Under the pieces are notes generated by a model. That model had not been told where the DNA came from. It worked only from the letters and a program-made list of their open reading frames with translations, and made no database searches. Of a stretch of 64,000 nucleotides of DNA, positions 7,271-16,076 are shown in pieces; position 1 is the first letter of the stretch; each line of letters opens with the position of its first letter. The stretch spans positions 1 to 64,000 of the forward strand of contig NZ_JAATEJ010000015.1 in NCBI RefSeq assembly GCF_012034175.1, given 5' to 3'. The translations under genes and the position numbers were made by a program. Source of the stretch: Actinacidiphila epipremni (lineage in GTDB: Bacteria; Actinomycetota; Actinomycetes; Streptomycetales; Streptomycetaceae).

Positions 7271-10200
7271 GTGTCAGTCAGATCCTCCTCACCCGGCGGA
7301 AGAACCCGTCTTCGGCACCGGGCCGTCGTCGCCGCGACCGCGGCGGTCGCCACTGTCGGCCTCGGCCTCGGCGCCCAGACCGCCGCCGCGACCTCCCCCG
7401 GATCCGCGCCGGCCGACCCGGCCTCGTACGTCAACCCGCTGATCGGCAGCTCGAACGCCGGCAACACCTACCCCGGCGCCGTCGTCCCGTTCGGCATGCT
7501 CGCCTGGAGCCCGCAGACCTCGACGGGCAACCAGTTCTCCACCCCCGCCCCCGGCGGCTACCGCTACGACGCCACCAGGATCCGCGGCTTCAGCCTCACC
7601 CACCTCAACGGCGTGGGCTGTTCGGGAGCCAACGGCGACATCCCGATCATGCCGTACGTCGGCGACGTGACGTCCTCGCCGAGCTCCGACACCCGCGACG
7701 CGGTCTACGCGAGCACCTTCTCGCACGCCAACGAGACCGCGCAGGCCGGCTACTACAAGGTCGGCCTCGACAGCGGCGCCACCGCCGAGCTCACCACCAC
7801 CGCCCGCACCGGCACCGGCGAGTTCGGCTTCCCGGCCGGCAAGCCGGCCAGCATGCTGCTGCGCACGTCCAACTCCGAGAGCGGCAGCAGCGCGGCCACC
7901 GTGCACGTCGACGCCGCCACCCGCACGGTGACCGGCTCGGTCGACGCCGGCAACTTCTGCGGCCCGCAGAGCGCCAACAACCGGCACGACGTCTACACCC
8001 TGCACTTCACCGCCCACTTCGACCAGCCCTTCGCCTCGGTCGGCACCTGGACCGACGGCACACTGGCCCCCGGCGCCACCACCGCGAGCGGCGGCACCGG
8101 CTACAACAGCAGCGGCAACCCCACCTCCGGCAAGGGCTCCGGCGCCTACGTCACCTTCCCGGCCGGCACCCGCAACGTGCAGGTCAAGGTCGCCATCTCC
8201 TATGTGAGCGCCGCCGGCGCCGAGGCCAACCTGCGCAGCGAGAACCCGCCGCGGCGCTCCTTCAACTCCGTGCGCTCGGCGGCGAAGGCCGACTGGAACA
8301 CGGCGCTGCGCCGTATCGCGGTGTCCGGCGGCACCGCCGACCAGTCCAGCACCTTCTACACCGCCCTCTACCACTCGATGCTGGAGCCCACCCTCACCAG
8401 CGACGTCGACGGGCGCTACCTCGGCGGCGACCGCGCGATCCACAAGCTCGCCAGGGGCCAGCACGCGCAGTACGGCACCTTCTCCGGCTGGGACCAATAC
8501 CGCGCCCAGGTGCAGCTGCTGACACTGCTCCAGCCGCGGGTCGGCAGCGACTACGCCCAGTCCCTGTTCAACTACGCCACCCAGCGCGGCGGCGAATGGG
8601 ACCGCTGGCTGCTGGAGAACGGCAAGACCAGCATCATGTCCGGCGACCCCTCGGACGCCGCGCTCGCCGGCATCTACGCCTTCGGCGGCCGGGACTTCGA
8701 CGTCAAGGGCGCCCTCGCCTCACTTGCCAAGGCCGCGACCGTACCCACGGCCAACGACTCCGACAGCGCCGGCTGCAACGTCGAATGCGTCGGCCAGCGG
8801 CCCGCGTTGGACCAGTACCTGAAGCTCGGCTACGTCCCGTCCGACAACTGCCACTGCTGGGGCGGCGCCGCCGAGACCCTGGAGGACGCGGCGGCCGACT
8901 TCGGCCTGTCCGAACTCGCGGGCGCGGTCGGCAACAAGTCGGCGCAGAAGCTCTTCGCCGAGCGCAGCGGCAACTGGACGAACGTCTTCGACCCCGAGGC
9001 GACCGCGCAGGGCGGCTACATGCGCGACCGCAACTCCGACGGCTCCTGGGCCGGCGCCACCTTCAGCCCCAGCACCGGCAACGGCTTCGTCGAGGGCAGC
9101 AGCGCCCGCTACAGCTGGATGGTCTACTCCGACGTCGCCGGGCTCGCCCAGGCCATGGGCGGCAACGCCACCGCGATCCAGCGGCTCGACGGCTTCTTCC
9201 GCGCCCCCGACGGCAGCTTCGACTTCTCGGCCAAGGACCAGACGCGCTACGACCCGACCAACGAGCCGGACATCAACGCGCCCTACCTCTACGACTACTT
9301 CGGCGCGCCCTACAAGACGCAGGAGACCGTCCGCGCCGAGACCGACCAGCTGTGGACCAACACCCCCGGCGGCATCCCCGGCAACGACGACGCCGGCACC
9401 ATGTCCTCCTGGTACGTCTTCTCCGCGCTCGGCCTCTACCCGCAGGTGCCCAGCCGCGCCGACCTGGTGCTCAGCACGCCGGTCTTCCCCAAGGCCGTGA
9501 TCCGCACCGGCACCGGCCGCACCATCACCGTCAACGCCCCCAAGGCGTCGGCGAATAACATCTACATCCAGGGCCTGCGGGTCAACGGCCGCGCCACGGA
9601 CAAGCCGTGGGTGCCGGCCTCCTTCACCACGCACGGCGGCACCCTCGACTACACCCTCGGCGCGACCCCCAACACCCGCTGGGGCAGCGCCACGAAGGAC
9701 GCGCCGCCGTCCTTCCGCGACGGTGAGGCACCCTTCTTCGCGTCCGCCTCGCCCGCGGCGGTGAAGGTCGAGCCCGGCGGCACGGCGACGACCGCACTGA
9801 AGCTCACCAGCATCCAGGACGACAGGACCGCGGTGTCCTGGAGCGCGTCCGCCCCGGCGGGCATCACCGTCTCGCCCGCGCACGGCACGGTGACCGTGCC
9901 CAGGAGCGGCGCCACGAGCGCACCGCTGAAGGTCGCCGTCGCCGCCGACACCAAGTCCGGTGTCTACCGTGTGCCCTTCACCCTCACCGGCAAGCACGGG
10001 GCCGCCGCCCCGAAGGTGTGGCTGAGCGTCACCGTCGGCGTCAACGGCTCGGTCACCTGGTACGTCAACAGCAACGGCATCTCCGCGGACGACGCCAACC
10101 CGACCGCCAACTTCGACGGCGGCGGCTGGAGTTACTCCGCGAAGGCGCTGGCCGCCGCGGGCGCCACCCCGGGCGGCACGATCTCGGCCGGCGGCTTCGC

Positions 10201-10627
10201 CTTCACCTGGCCCGACGTCGCGCCGGGCGCCCCCGACAACATCGTGGTCGGCGGCGGCGACCAGGTCCTCGACGTGTCGAAGACCTCCGCCGGCGCGACG
10301 AAGCTGAGCCTGCTCGGCAGCGCCGCCTTCGGCGACACCACCGGCACGCTCACCCTCGCCTACACCGACGGCACCACCGAGCAGGCCCAGATCGGCTTCA
10401 GCGACTGGACCCTCGGCGGCGGCGGAAGCACCCCGTCCTTCGGCAACGTCATCGCCGTCCACACGCCGTACCGCGACGTGATGGGCGGCTCGACGGACCC
10501 GGTCGGCACGGACGTCTTCGCCACGGCCCCGATCACCTTGCAGGAGGGCAAGCAGCTCGCCTCCGTGACCCTCCCGGCCACGGTCCAGGGCGGCGACATG
10601 CACATCTTCGCCATCGCCACGGCCTGA
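7271..10627 (+). CDS. Secreted GH92 family alpha-mannosidase-like enzyme
   Basis: Predicted exo-acting, calcium-dependent alpha-mannosidase (GH92), 1118 residues from the GTG at 7271. That start gives a clean signal peptide (basic RTRLRHR, then AVVAATAAVATVGLGLGA); the upstream ATG at 7187 would put an operator inside the gene. Family hallmarks: YVNPLIGSSNAGNTYPGAVV near the mature N-terminus, TNEPD with Glu665 (candidate general acid) and GNDDAGTMSSWYVFSALG with Asp706/Asp707 (candidate base). After the catalytic part come a NEW3-like sandwich (WSASAPAGITVSP) and a C-terminal sugar-binding-type domain. It is divergent from the GH3 gene with its own promoter. The linkage cleaved (alpha-1,2, -1,3 or -1,6) cannot be read from sequence. 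Confidence 0.9.
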   Translation: MSVRSSSPGGRTRLRHRAVVAATAAVATVGLGLGAQTAAATSPGSAPADPASYVNPLIGSSNAGNTYPGAVVPFGMLAWSPQTSTGNQFSTPAPGGYRYDATRIRGFSLTHLNGVGCSGANGDIPIMPYVGDVTSSPSSDTRDAVYASTFSHANETAQAGYYKVGLDSGATAELTTTARTGTGEFGFPAGKPASMLLRTSNSESGSSAATVHVDAATRTVTGSVDAGNFCGPQSANNRHDVYTLHFTAHFDQPFASVGTWTDGTLAPGATTASGGTGYNSSGNPTSGKGSGAYVTFPAGTRNVQVKVAISYVSAAGAEANLRSENPPRRSFNSVRSAAKADWNTALRRIAVSGGTADQSSTFYTALYHSMLEPTLTSDVDGRYLGGDRAIHKLARGQHAQYGTFSGWDQYRAQVQLLTLLQPRVGSDYAQSLFNYATQRGGEWDRWLLENGKTSIMSGDPSDAALAGIYAFGGRDFDVKGALASLAKAATVPTANDSDSAGCNVECVGQRPALDQYLKLGYVPSDNCHCWGGAAETLEDAAADFGLSELAGAVGNKSAQKLFAERSGNWTNVFDPEATAQGGYMRDRNSDGSWAGATFSPSTGNGFVEGSSARYSWMVYSDVAGLAQAMGGNATAIQRLDGFFRAPDGSFDFSAKDQTRYDPTNEPDINAPYLYDYFGAPYKTQETVRAETDQLWTNTPGGIPGNDDAGTMSSWYVFSALGLYPQVPSRADLVLSTPVFPKAVIRTGTGRTITVNAPKASANNIYIQGLRVNGRATDKPWVPASFTTHGGTLDYTLGATPNTRWGSATKDAPPSFRDGEAPFFASASPAAVKVEPGGTATTALKLTSIQDDRTAVSWSASAPAGITVSPAHGTVTVPRSGATSAPLKVAVAADTKSGVYRVPFTLTGKHGAAAPKVWLSVTVGVNGSVTWYVNSNGISADDANPTANFDGGGWSYSAKALAAAGATPGGTISAGGFAFTWPDVAPGAPDNIVVGGGDQVLDVSKTSAGATKLSLLGSAAFGDTTGTLTLAYTDGTTEQAQIGFSDWTLGGGGSTPSFGNVIAVHTPYRDVMGGSTDPVGTDVFATAPITLQEGKQLASVTLPATVQGGDMHIFAIATA

Positions 10628-10653
10628 CCCCTACCGCTCCCTGCCGCCCGTCC

Positions 10654-10692
10654 CACGCCGCCCCGGCCCGTCCCTCGGCCCGGGGCGGCGTG
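10654..10692. terminator. Hairpin downstream of the GH92 gene
   Basis: CACGCCGCCCCGG (10654-10666) and CCGGGGCGGCGTG (10680-10692) form a perfect 13-bp stem with a 13-nt loop, 27 nt past the GH92 stop. No U-tract follows, as is usual in this high-GC group. Confidence 0.6.
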
Positions 10693-10831
10693 CCCATGAC
10701 CGGCGCCGGGCCGACGACTGCGCCGGACGGGTGGGGCGCGGGCCGGGGGCGGTGTGGTGCGCCGGCGGCGGCCACCGCCGGCGGCGAGGATGCGCGGGCA
10801 GTGGTGTTCCGGCGGAGAGGGCGGCGTACAT

Positions 10832-11278
10832 ATGAACGGCTTTCCGGCACCGCAGGAGGGGGCGCTGGTCGCGTTGTTCCTGACGGTGCGGGACGTGGCC
10901 CGGTCGCGGCGGTTCTACAGCGAGGTGCTGGGCGGCGAGGTGGTGCTGGAGGAGAACCCCTGCACCGTCAAGCTCGGCAACAGCTGGATCATCATGAACC
11001 CCGGCGGCGGACCGACGCCCGACAAGCCCGACGTGACGCTGGTCGCGCCGGACGACCCGCGCACCGCCTCCGCCTTCATGAACCTGCGGGTCGCCGACAT
11101 CGACGCCAGCTACGCCGAGTGGACCGCCAAGGGCGCGGAATTCCTCACCCCGCCGATCGACCGCGAGGCCGAGATCCGCTGCTACATGCGAGACCCGGAC
11201 GGCTACCTGATTGAGGTCGGCCAGGCCACCGGCATGCTGCGCGGCATCTTCGCCCGCACGGACCGCCCCGCGGGCTGA
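10832..11278 (+). CDS. VOC (glyoxalase/bleomycin-resistance fold) protein
   Basis: Small single-domain vicinal-oxygen-chelate protein, 148 residues. The paired beta-alpha-beta halves are visible: LVALFLTVRDVARSRRFYSE at the start and FMNLRVADIDASYAEWTAKG in the second half, ending RCYMRDPDGYLIEVGQA, where the final Glu is the usual metal or substrate ligand. ATG start with GGAGAGG upstream. The substrate is unknown; such proteins may be dioxygenases, isomerases or drug-binding proteins. It stands alone after the GH92 terminator. Confidence 0.85.
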   Translation: MNGFPAPQEGALVALFLTVRDVARSRRFYSEVLGGEVVLEENPCTVKLGNSWIIMNPGGGPTPDKPDVTLVAPDDPRTASAFMNLRVADIDASYAEWTAKGAEFLTPPIDREAEIRCYMRDPDGYLIEVGQATGMLRGIFARTDRPAG

Positions 11279-11381
11279 CCCGCCGACCGCCCCGTTCTCG
11301 CCCGTACCGTCCCCGGCGGCCCTCCGGTACGGCAAGCTGGAGTGGCGCAGGCGGGGAGCCGGCCGTGACGGGGAGGGCGAC

Positions 11382-12272
11382 GTGTGGGAGCACGAGCAGG
11401 CCGGGCCGGAGCGGGCCCGTACGGGAGAGCGCGTTCCCGACCCCTCGGCGCAGGAGCACGCGGGCCGGCCGCGGGCCGGCGCGGACACGGCACTGTCCTT
11501 GCAGCGCACGGTCGGCAACGCCGCCGTGGCGCGATGGCTCTCGGCCGGCGGCCGGGGCGCCGACGACCGTGTCGTGCAGCGCGACGACGCCGGCACCGCC
11601 CCCGGCACAGCCGAACAGGCGCCCGCCGACGAGGGGATGACGCCGGACACCTTCCAGTGGATGTTCGACCCCGACACCCTCGCCCAGGCGGTCGCCTCCG
11701 CCGGCGACTCCGACCTGGGAGCGGCCGACCTGGTCCCGGACCCGCCCCGTACGGCGGGCGACCAGGACGCGGTGCCCACCGCCCAGGCGCTGTCCCTCCA
11801 GCGCGACCCGCCGGCCGGCACCGGCCCCGACCCGAAGCAGACCAAGCCGGGCACCGCGGGCGACGGGCTCAAGGCCGTCCTCACGCTGCCCCAGGTCTTC
11901 CCCCAGCTCAAGCTGGGGCTCGGGCAGGTCAAGCAACTGGCCCTGACCGACTGGAAGACCCTGGTCCACGACCCCCTCGCCCTGTCGGTCTTCATCCCCG
12001 TGAGCGTGATGATCGCGGCCGGCACCATCGGCGGAATCGAGAGCAGTCCCGACGCGCGCCGTACGGTCAACCCGCTGATCTTCGGCAAGGACATCCCCGT
12101 CCCCGTACCCGACTCCGTACGGGGCGTGCAGCTCCCGGGCCTGTCCGTCAAGGTCCTGGGCACCGGCGCCGAGGCCAACGGGCTCGTGCTCACCCTCGAC
12201 TTCGCCAAGGTCCTCGGCTGGAAGCCACCGACACCCTCCTCCCAGGAAGGCGCTGCCCGCGCCTACCAGTAG
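11382..12272 (+). CDS. Protein with LQRTVGNAAV motif (eCIS-associated type), function unknown
   Basis: 296 residues from a GTG preceded by GGGAGG. The N-terminal third is charged and disordered and carries LSLQRTVGNAAVARWL near residue 42 followed by VQRDD, and later LSLQRD near residue 145. LQRxxGNxAV and VQRD motifs are common beside DUF4157 and in proteins linked to extracellular contractile injection systems (eCIS) in actinobacteria; no DUF4157 HExxH metal site is seen here. The C-terminal half is globular with one hydrophobic stretch (LSVFIPVSVMIAAGTIGGI). No signal peptide. No eCIS structural genes are present in the window, so any link is inference from the motif alone. Confidence 0.6.
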   Translation: MWEHEQAGPERARTGERVPDPSAQEHAGRPRAGADTALSLQRTVGNAAVARWLSAGGRGADDRVVQRDDAGTAPGTAEQAPADEGMTPDTFQWMFDPDTLAQAVASAGDSDLGAADLVPDPPRTAGDQDAVPTAQALSLQRDPPAGTGPDPKQTKPGTAGDGLKAVLTLPQVFPQLKLGLGQVKQLALTDWKTLVHDPLALSVFIPVSVMIAAGTIGGIESSPDARRTVNPLIFGKDIPVPVPDSVRGVQLPGLSVKVLGTGAEANGLVLTLDFAKVLGWKPPTPSSQEGAARAYQ

Positions 12273-12381
12273 GGACTGCTGGTGATCCGGTTGCACCGAC
12301 GGCGGTGGTCGCGCTCGGTGAGCGATGCCTGAACCGGCGGTACTGGCTTTCCCAATGGCGTTCCCGGCTGCTGGGTCCCCC

Positions 12382-12984
12382 TCACCACAAGGTGGGTGCT
12401 TCGTCGGGTTCGGCTGCGCCGGGGAGGCCGGGTGGGACGGCGGTCTTGGTGAGGTGGTCCCAGCTCGGGTAGTGCTGGGCCAGCGTCAGGAGGACGAGGG
12501 CGGTGGCGTGGGTGTCGTAGCGGGCGCGGTGCCGGTGGTCGGTGGCTTGGGTGAGGTCGGGGTCGAGGTGGTCGATGAGGGCGTCGAGGGTGTGGGAGGG
12601 CAGGTGGGGGAGAGTGGCGCGGGCGAGGCGGAGGGTGTCGATGACGCCGGCGGGTTGCCAGCCGGGGAGGTGGGCGGTCAGGGCGCGGTAGTCGACGTGG
12701 GCGTTGTGGGCGGCGATCCATGCGTGGCCGAGGGCGGTGCGGGCTTGGCCTGCGATGTCGTGCCAGGGCGGGCAGCGGGCCAGTCGCTCATTAGTCAGGC
12801 CGTGGACGCGGCTGGCGCGGGCGGTGACGGGGCGGGGCGGCCGTACGAGCCAGGAGCGCGCGGTGGTGAGGTCGGGCCGGCCGTCGCGCACGGGGAGTAT
12901 GGCGACTTCCACGAGGTCCGGCGGATGGGTGCCGTTGCCTTCGACGTCGACGACGATCAGGGGCGGCCAGGTGGAGAAGTTCAC
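12382..12984 (-). CDS. DnaQ-like (DEDDh) 3'-5' exonuclease
   Basis: Predicted metal-dependent 3'-5' exonuclease, 200 residues. Exo I is VVDVEGNG (Asp13, Glu15), Exo II is in HNAHVDYRAL, and Exo III has His and Asp about five residues apart in RHRARYDTHAT. No polymerase domain is attached, so it resembles stand-alone DnaQ-family exonucleases rather than a replicative subunit. The GTG start at 12984 forms a GTGA overlap with a small upstream reading frame; no clear Shine-Dalgarno precedes it, so coupling or leaderless translation is possible. Nucleic-acid preference is unknown. Confidence 0.82.
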   Translation of the reverse strand: MNFSTWPPLIVVDVEGNGTHPPDLVEVAILPVRDGRPDLTTARSWLVRPPRPVTARASRVHGLTNERLARCPPWHDIAGQARTALGHAWIAAHNAHVDYRALTAHLPGWQPAGVIDTLRLARATLPHLPSHTLDALIDHLDPDLTQATDHRHRARYDTHATALVLLTLAQHYPSWDHLTKTAVPPGLPGAAEPDEAPTLW

Positions 12985-13112
12985 GGTGCGAGTGTGCCGT
13001 CGTTCGTGGGCCAGCCGATGCCGGCGCGGCCGTGGCGGCGGTAGGGCAGCGGCAGACCGTGGGCGGTGTAGTGGTCGGCGACCTCCCGGCAGAAGAGCAG
13101 GCCGGTGAACAC
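12981..13112 (-). CDS. Small 43-residue reading frame coupled to the exonuclease gene
   Basis: From a GTG at 13112 this encodes VFTGLLFCREVADHYTAHGL and then a basic PLPYRRHGRAG stretch, ending in a TGA that overlaps the exonuclease GTG as GTGA. The frame stays open upstream to about 13190 but has no good start there and no Shine-Dalgarno. Codon use looks actinobacterial (mostly G/C third positions). It may be a true small gene or the 3' remnant of a decayed longer gene. I recognise no family. Confidence 0.4.
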   Translation of the reverse strand: MFTGLLFCREVADHYTAHGLPLPYRRHGRAGIGWPTNDGTLAP

Positions 13113-13413
13113 GGTGGCGTGGGCGTGAGCCAGGGCGGTGAGAGCGGGACGGCCCGGCCTGGGGCTCGTTAATTCGCTGGTGCTCGCCGACGGAAGAAGG
13201 TACGGTCCCTGGTGTTCGTACGGGCCCCTGTCCGCGGGGTCCCGTGTCGGCCGGATGTGGACGAGGAGGTGTGGACCGATGGCTGTCTTTGTGACGGGCG
13301 CTGCCCGGCTTCAGCAGATCGTGCCCCGCACTTCCGTGGTCTCCGGCTGACCTTCCTTCTTCCGCCGCGCGTTCGGCGCGTGCCGCCGGGGCCACCCTTC
13401 CGAAGGGTTCCCC
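13113..13413. other. Intergenic region before rsgA, no gene seen
   Basis: About 300 bp between the small reading frame and rsgA. It includes a locally AT-rich TTAATT (13170-13175). A 70-codon plus-strand frame (13138-13350) has no ribosome site or family resemblance and is not called. The upstream continuation of the 43-residue frame also crosses its left part. Confidence 0.5.
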
Positions 13414-14523
13414 TTGTCTTTCTCTTTTCGTGACGCTTCCTCGCACGCCCTCGTGCCCTACGGCTGGGACGACGTGTGGGAGGCGGACTTCGCCCCGTAC
13501 GCCGCGCAAGGGCTCGTGCCCGGGCGGGTCGTGCGGGTGGACCGGGCGCTGTGCGACCTGGTCACCGCGGAGGGTCCTGTCCGGGCCGACACCGCGCTGG
13601 TCATGCCGCACGACCCCATGAAGGTGGTGTGCACCGGCGACTGGGCCGCCGTGGACGCCGCCGGCGACCCCCGGCTGGTACGGGCCCTGCTGCCGCGCCG
13701 CACCGCCTTCGTACGCTCCACGTCCTCCAAGCGCTCCGAGGGCCAGGTGCTGGCCGTCAACGTCGACCACGCCGTCGTCTGCGTCTCGCTCGCCGCCGAC
13801 CTCGACCTCGGGCGGCTGGAGCGCTTCTTGTCGCTGGCCTGGGAGAGCGGGGCGCGGCCCCTGGTCGTACTGACCAAGGCCGACACCGTGCCGGACTGGA
13901 CCCACCTGCGGGCCGACACCGAGGCCGCGGCGCCCGGTGTGCCCGTGCTGGTGGTCAGCGCGGCCACCGGGGACGGGCTCGACGCGCTCGCCGCCGAACT
14001 CGCGGGCGGCACCGCCGTGTTGCTCGGGCAGTCCGGCGCCGGCAAATCCACCCTCAGCAACGCCCTGGTCGGCAGCGAGGTCCAACTCGTCCAGGCCACC
14101 CGGGACGCCGACGGCAAGGGCCGGCACACCACCACGACCCGCGACATGCTGCCGCTGCCCGGCGGCGGCGTCATCGTCGACACCCCGGGGCTGCGCGGCG
14201 TCGGGCTGTGGGACGCGCAGGCCGGCGTCGGCCAGGTCTTCGCCGAGATCGAGCAACTCGCCGCGGACTGCCGCTTCCAGGACTGCGGCCACCAGTCGGA
14301 ACCCGGCTGCGCGGTCCTCGAAGCCCTCGACGACGGCCGGCTCACCCACCGCCGCCTCGACAGCTACCGCAAGCTGCTGCGCGAGAACGCGTGGATCGCC
14401 TCACGCACCGACCAGCGGCTGCGCGCGGAGATGCGGCGCGAGTGGAAGCAGCGCTCGGCCGCGGGCCGCGAGATGTACGAGCGCAAGCGCGGCGGAGGTG
14501 GCGGCCACCGCAAACGCGCCTGA
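13414..14523 (+). CDS. rsgA: Ribosome small-subunit-dependent GTPase RsgA (YjeQ family)
   Basis: Circularly permuted GTPase that acts in late 30S ribosomal-subunit maturation, 369 residues. An N-terminal OB-fold part (about 30-110) is followed by the permuted G motifs: G4 LTKAD, G5-like VVSA, G1 GQSGAGKST near 205-213, G3 DTPGLR, and then a zinc knuckle CRFQDCGHQSEPGC (Cys-Cys-His-Cys) and a basic tail rich in Arg, Lys and Gly. The start is TTG at 13414 with GAAGGG about 7 nt upstream; no better ATG or GTG exists before the conserved region. Confidence 0.92.
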   Translation: MSFSFRDASSHALVPYGWDDVWEADFAPYAAQGLVPGRVVRVDRALCDLVTAEGPVRADTALVMPHDPMKVVCTGDWAAVDAAGDPRLVRALLPRRTAFVRSTSSKRSEGQVLAVNVDHAVVCVSLAADLDLGRLERFLSLAWESGARPLVVLTKADTVPDWTHLRADTEAAAPGVPVLVVSAATGDGLDALAAELAGGTAVLLGQSGAGKSTLSNALVGSEVQLVQATRDADGKGRHTTTTRDMLPLPGGGVIVDTPGLRGVGLWDAQAGVGQVFAEIEQLAADCRFQDCGHQSEPGCAVLEALDDGRLTHRRLDSYRKLLRENAWIASRTDQRLRAEMRREWKQRSAAGREMYERKRGGGGGHRKRA

Positions 14524-14536
14524 CGGCCCGGGACTT

Positions 14537-14564
14537 GGCGCCTGGCTGCGCACAGCCGGGCGCC
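14537..14564. terminator. Hairpin between convergent rsgA and small membrane-peptide gene
   Basis: GGCGCCTGGCTG (14537-14548), loop CGCA and CAGCCGGGCGCC (14553-14564) form a 12-bp stem with one mismatch, 14 nt after the rsgA stop and 7 nt from the stop of the opposing small gene. It is placed to end both transcripts. Confidence 0.6.
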
Positions 14565-14570
14565 CCCCGC

Positions 14571-14702
14571 TCAGCCGGCGCCGCCGTCCCGCCCGTGGCG
14601 GCGGCGCACCGCGATGGGGCTGCCCGAGCTCCAGAAGGAGCCGATGACGACCCCCACCACCAGGACGACGATCACGACTCCGAGGATCACGGAGTAGGCC
14701 AT
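14571..14702 (-). CDS. 43-residue single-pass membrane peptide
   Basis: The peptide begins MAYSVILGVVIVVLVVGVVI and ends in a basic, glycine-rich tail (AVRRRHGRDGGAG). It is one transmembrane helix (about 4-23) with a positive tail expected on the cytoplasmic side. The ATG is preceded by a strong AGGAGGA about 6 nt away, which is the main reason to believe the gene. Such one-helix peptides are common in Streptomyces and mostly uncharacterised; I assign no function. Confidence 0.7.
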   Translation of the reverse strand: MAYSVILGVVIVVLVVGVVIGSFWSSGSPIAVRRRHGRDGGAG

Positions 14703-14866
14703 GGCAGTCCTCCTCGCCTCACGGGGCGGTCTTCACCGCACCCTCACGTTTCGCTGCCTCACCGTGACCTTCCCGTTGCCCGGCGTTCCCAACCCACGGC
14801 ACGGGCAAACGGTGTTCTGGTCCCCGGAGCCCAACGGACGTATGTGCGAGGTCAGATGACCCGGCG

Positions 14867-15910
14867 TCAGGCAGAAGCGCGCACCACGAGATGCGTCGGC
14901 GTGACGATCGGCGCGAGCACCACCGGGGCCTCCGGCCGGCCGGCCGGCTCCAGGGCGCGCAGCAGCAGCCGCGCCATCATCCGCCCCATCTCCTCGATGT
15001 CCTGCCGGATCGTGGTCAGCGGCGGGTCCGTCCACTCCGCGACCGAGACGATGTCGTCGAACCCGACCAGCGCCACGTCCTCCGGCACCCGCAGACCCCG
15101 CCGCCGCAGCACCCGCAACGCCCCCGACGCCATCACGTCGGACGCCGCGAAGACCGCGTCCAGGTCGGGCACCCGCTCCAGCAGCACGGTCATCGCCCGG
15201 GCGCCGCCCTCGGGCGTGAAGTCGCCCTCCGCGATCAGCGCCGGGTCCGTGCCGGGCAGCACGTCCCGGAAGCCGTCGAGCCGGTCGATCGAGGCGGTCT
15301 GGTCCAGCGGGCCGGCGATGTGCGCGATCCGCCGCCGCCCCAGCCCCAGCAGGTGCCGCACCGCGTCCCGCGCGCCGCCCCGGTTGTCGCAGTCCACGTA
15401 CAACGTTGTCGGACCCGTCTCGCTGTCCGACCAGCCGGGCCGGCCGCCGATCACCGTCGCGACCCCCGCCTTGCGGGCCATCTCCGGCAGGGAGTTGTCG
15501 TCGTGCAGCGAGAAGATCAGCGCGCCGTCCACATGGCCGCCGGCCAGATACCGGCCCACCCGCTCGTAGTCCGCGGTGCCTTCGGTGAGCAGCAGCACCA
15601 ACTGGTTGTCGTGGGCGGTGAGTTCCTTGCTGATACCGCGGACCTGCTGGGCGAAGAAGGGGTCGGCGAAGAAGCGGGTCTCCGGCTCGGCGACCACCAC
15701 GGCGACCGCGCCGTTGCGCCGGGTCACCAGCGTGCGGGCGGCCTGGTTCGGCACATACCCCAGCTCGTCGACAGCCGCCCGCACCCGCTCGGCCAGCGGC
15801 GCCCGGACGCCCTCACTGCCGTTGACCACCCGCGAGACGGTGGCCCGCGAGACCCCGGCCCGTGCCGCGACTTCCTCGAGAGTCGGGCGGGCGAACGTCG
15901 GGTCGGACAC
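14867..15910 (-). CDS. LacI-family sugar-responsive repressor
   Basis: 347 residues. The N-terminal helix-turn-helix is PTLEEVAARAGVSRATVSRV followed by the hinge-helix region ending YVPNQAARTL. The rest is a periplasmic-binding-protein-like sugar-sensing core with DGALIFSLHDDN, GRRRIAHIAGP and VALVGFDDI. GTG start at 15910 with GGAG about 8 nt upstream. Its upstream region has GAGAGCGCTCTC at 15997-16008, the same palindrome found at the GH3 promoter, pointing to autoregulation and control of the GH3 gene. An ACAACGTTGT palindrome (as at GH92) also lies inside the coding region at 15400-15409, possibly by chance. The effector is probably a sugar released by the target enzyme. Confidence 0.9.
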   Translation of the reverse strand: MSDPTFARPTLEEVAARAGVSRATVSRVVNGSEGVRAPLAERVRAAVDELGYVPNQAARTLVTRRNGAVAVVVAEPETRFFADPFFAQQVRGISKELTAHDNQLVLLLTEGTADYERVGRYLAGGHVDGALIFSLHDDNSLPEMARKAGVATVIGGRPGWSDSETGPTTLYVDCDNRGGARDAVRHLLGLGRRRIAHIAGPLDQTASIDRLDGFRDVLPGTDPALIAEGDFTPEGGARAMTVLLERVPDLDAVFAASDVMASGALRVLRRRGLRVPEDVALVGFDDIVSVAEWTDPPLTTIRQDIEEMGRMMARLLLRALEPAGRPEAPVVLAPIVTPTHLVVRASA

Positions 15911-15996
15911 GGGGAGGGCTCCTTCGAACGCGGATAACACAAAATCCCGGGATCAGGTACGGACACCGACAGCGTAACGGGTCACCCGGCGTGTGT

Positions 15997-16008
15997 GAGA
16001 GCGCTCTC
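15997..16008. promoter_or_regulatory. Autoregulatory LacI-type operator GAGAGCGCTCTC
   Basis: Perfect 12-bp palindrome about 87 bp upstream of the lacI start, within TGTGTGAGAGCGCTCTCTTA. The identical core sits at the GH3 promoter 9 kb away. The shared sequence links regulator and target. Confidence 0.7.
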
Positions 16009-16076
16009 TTATTTCACAGCGTGAGCTTTGTCCTGGCCAGGACGGGTCGCCCGGCGGCGCGGGCGGGGTGACGCCG

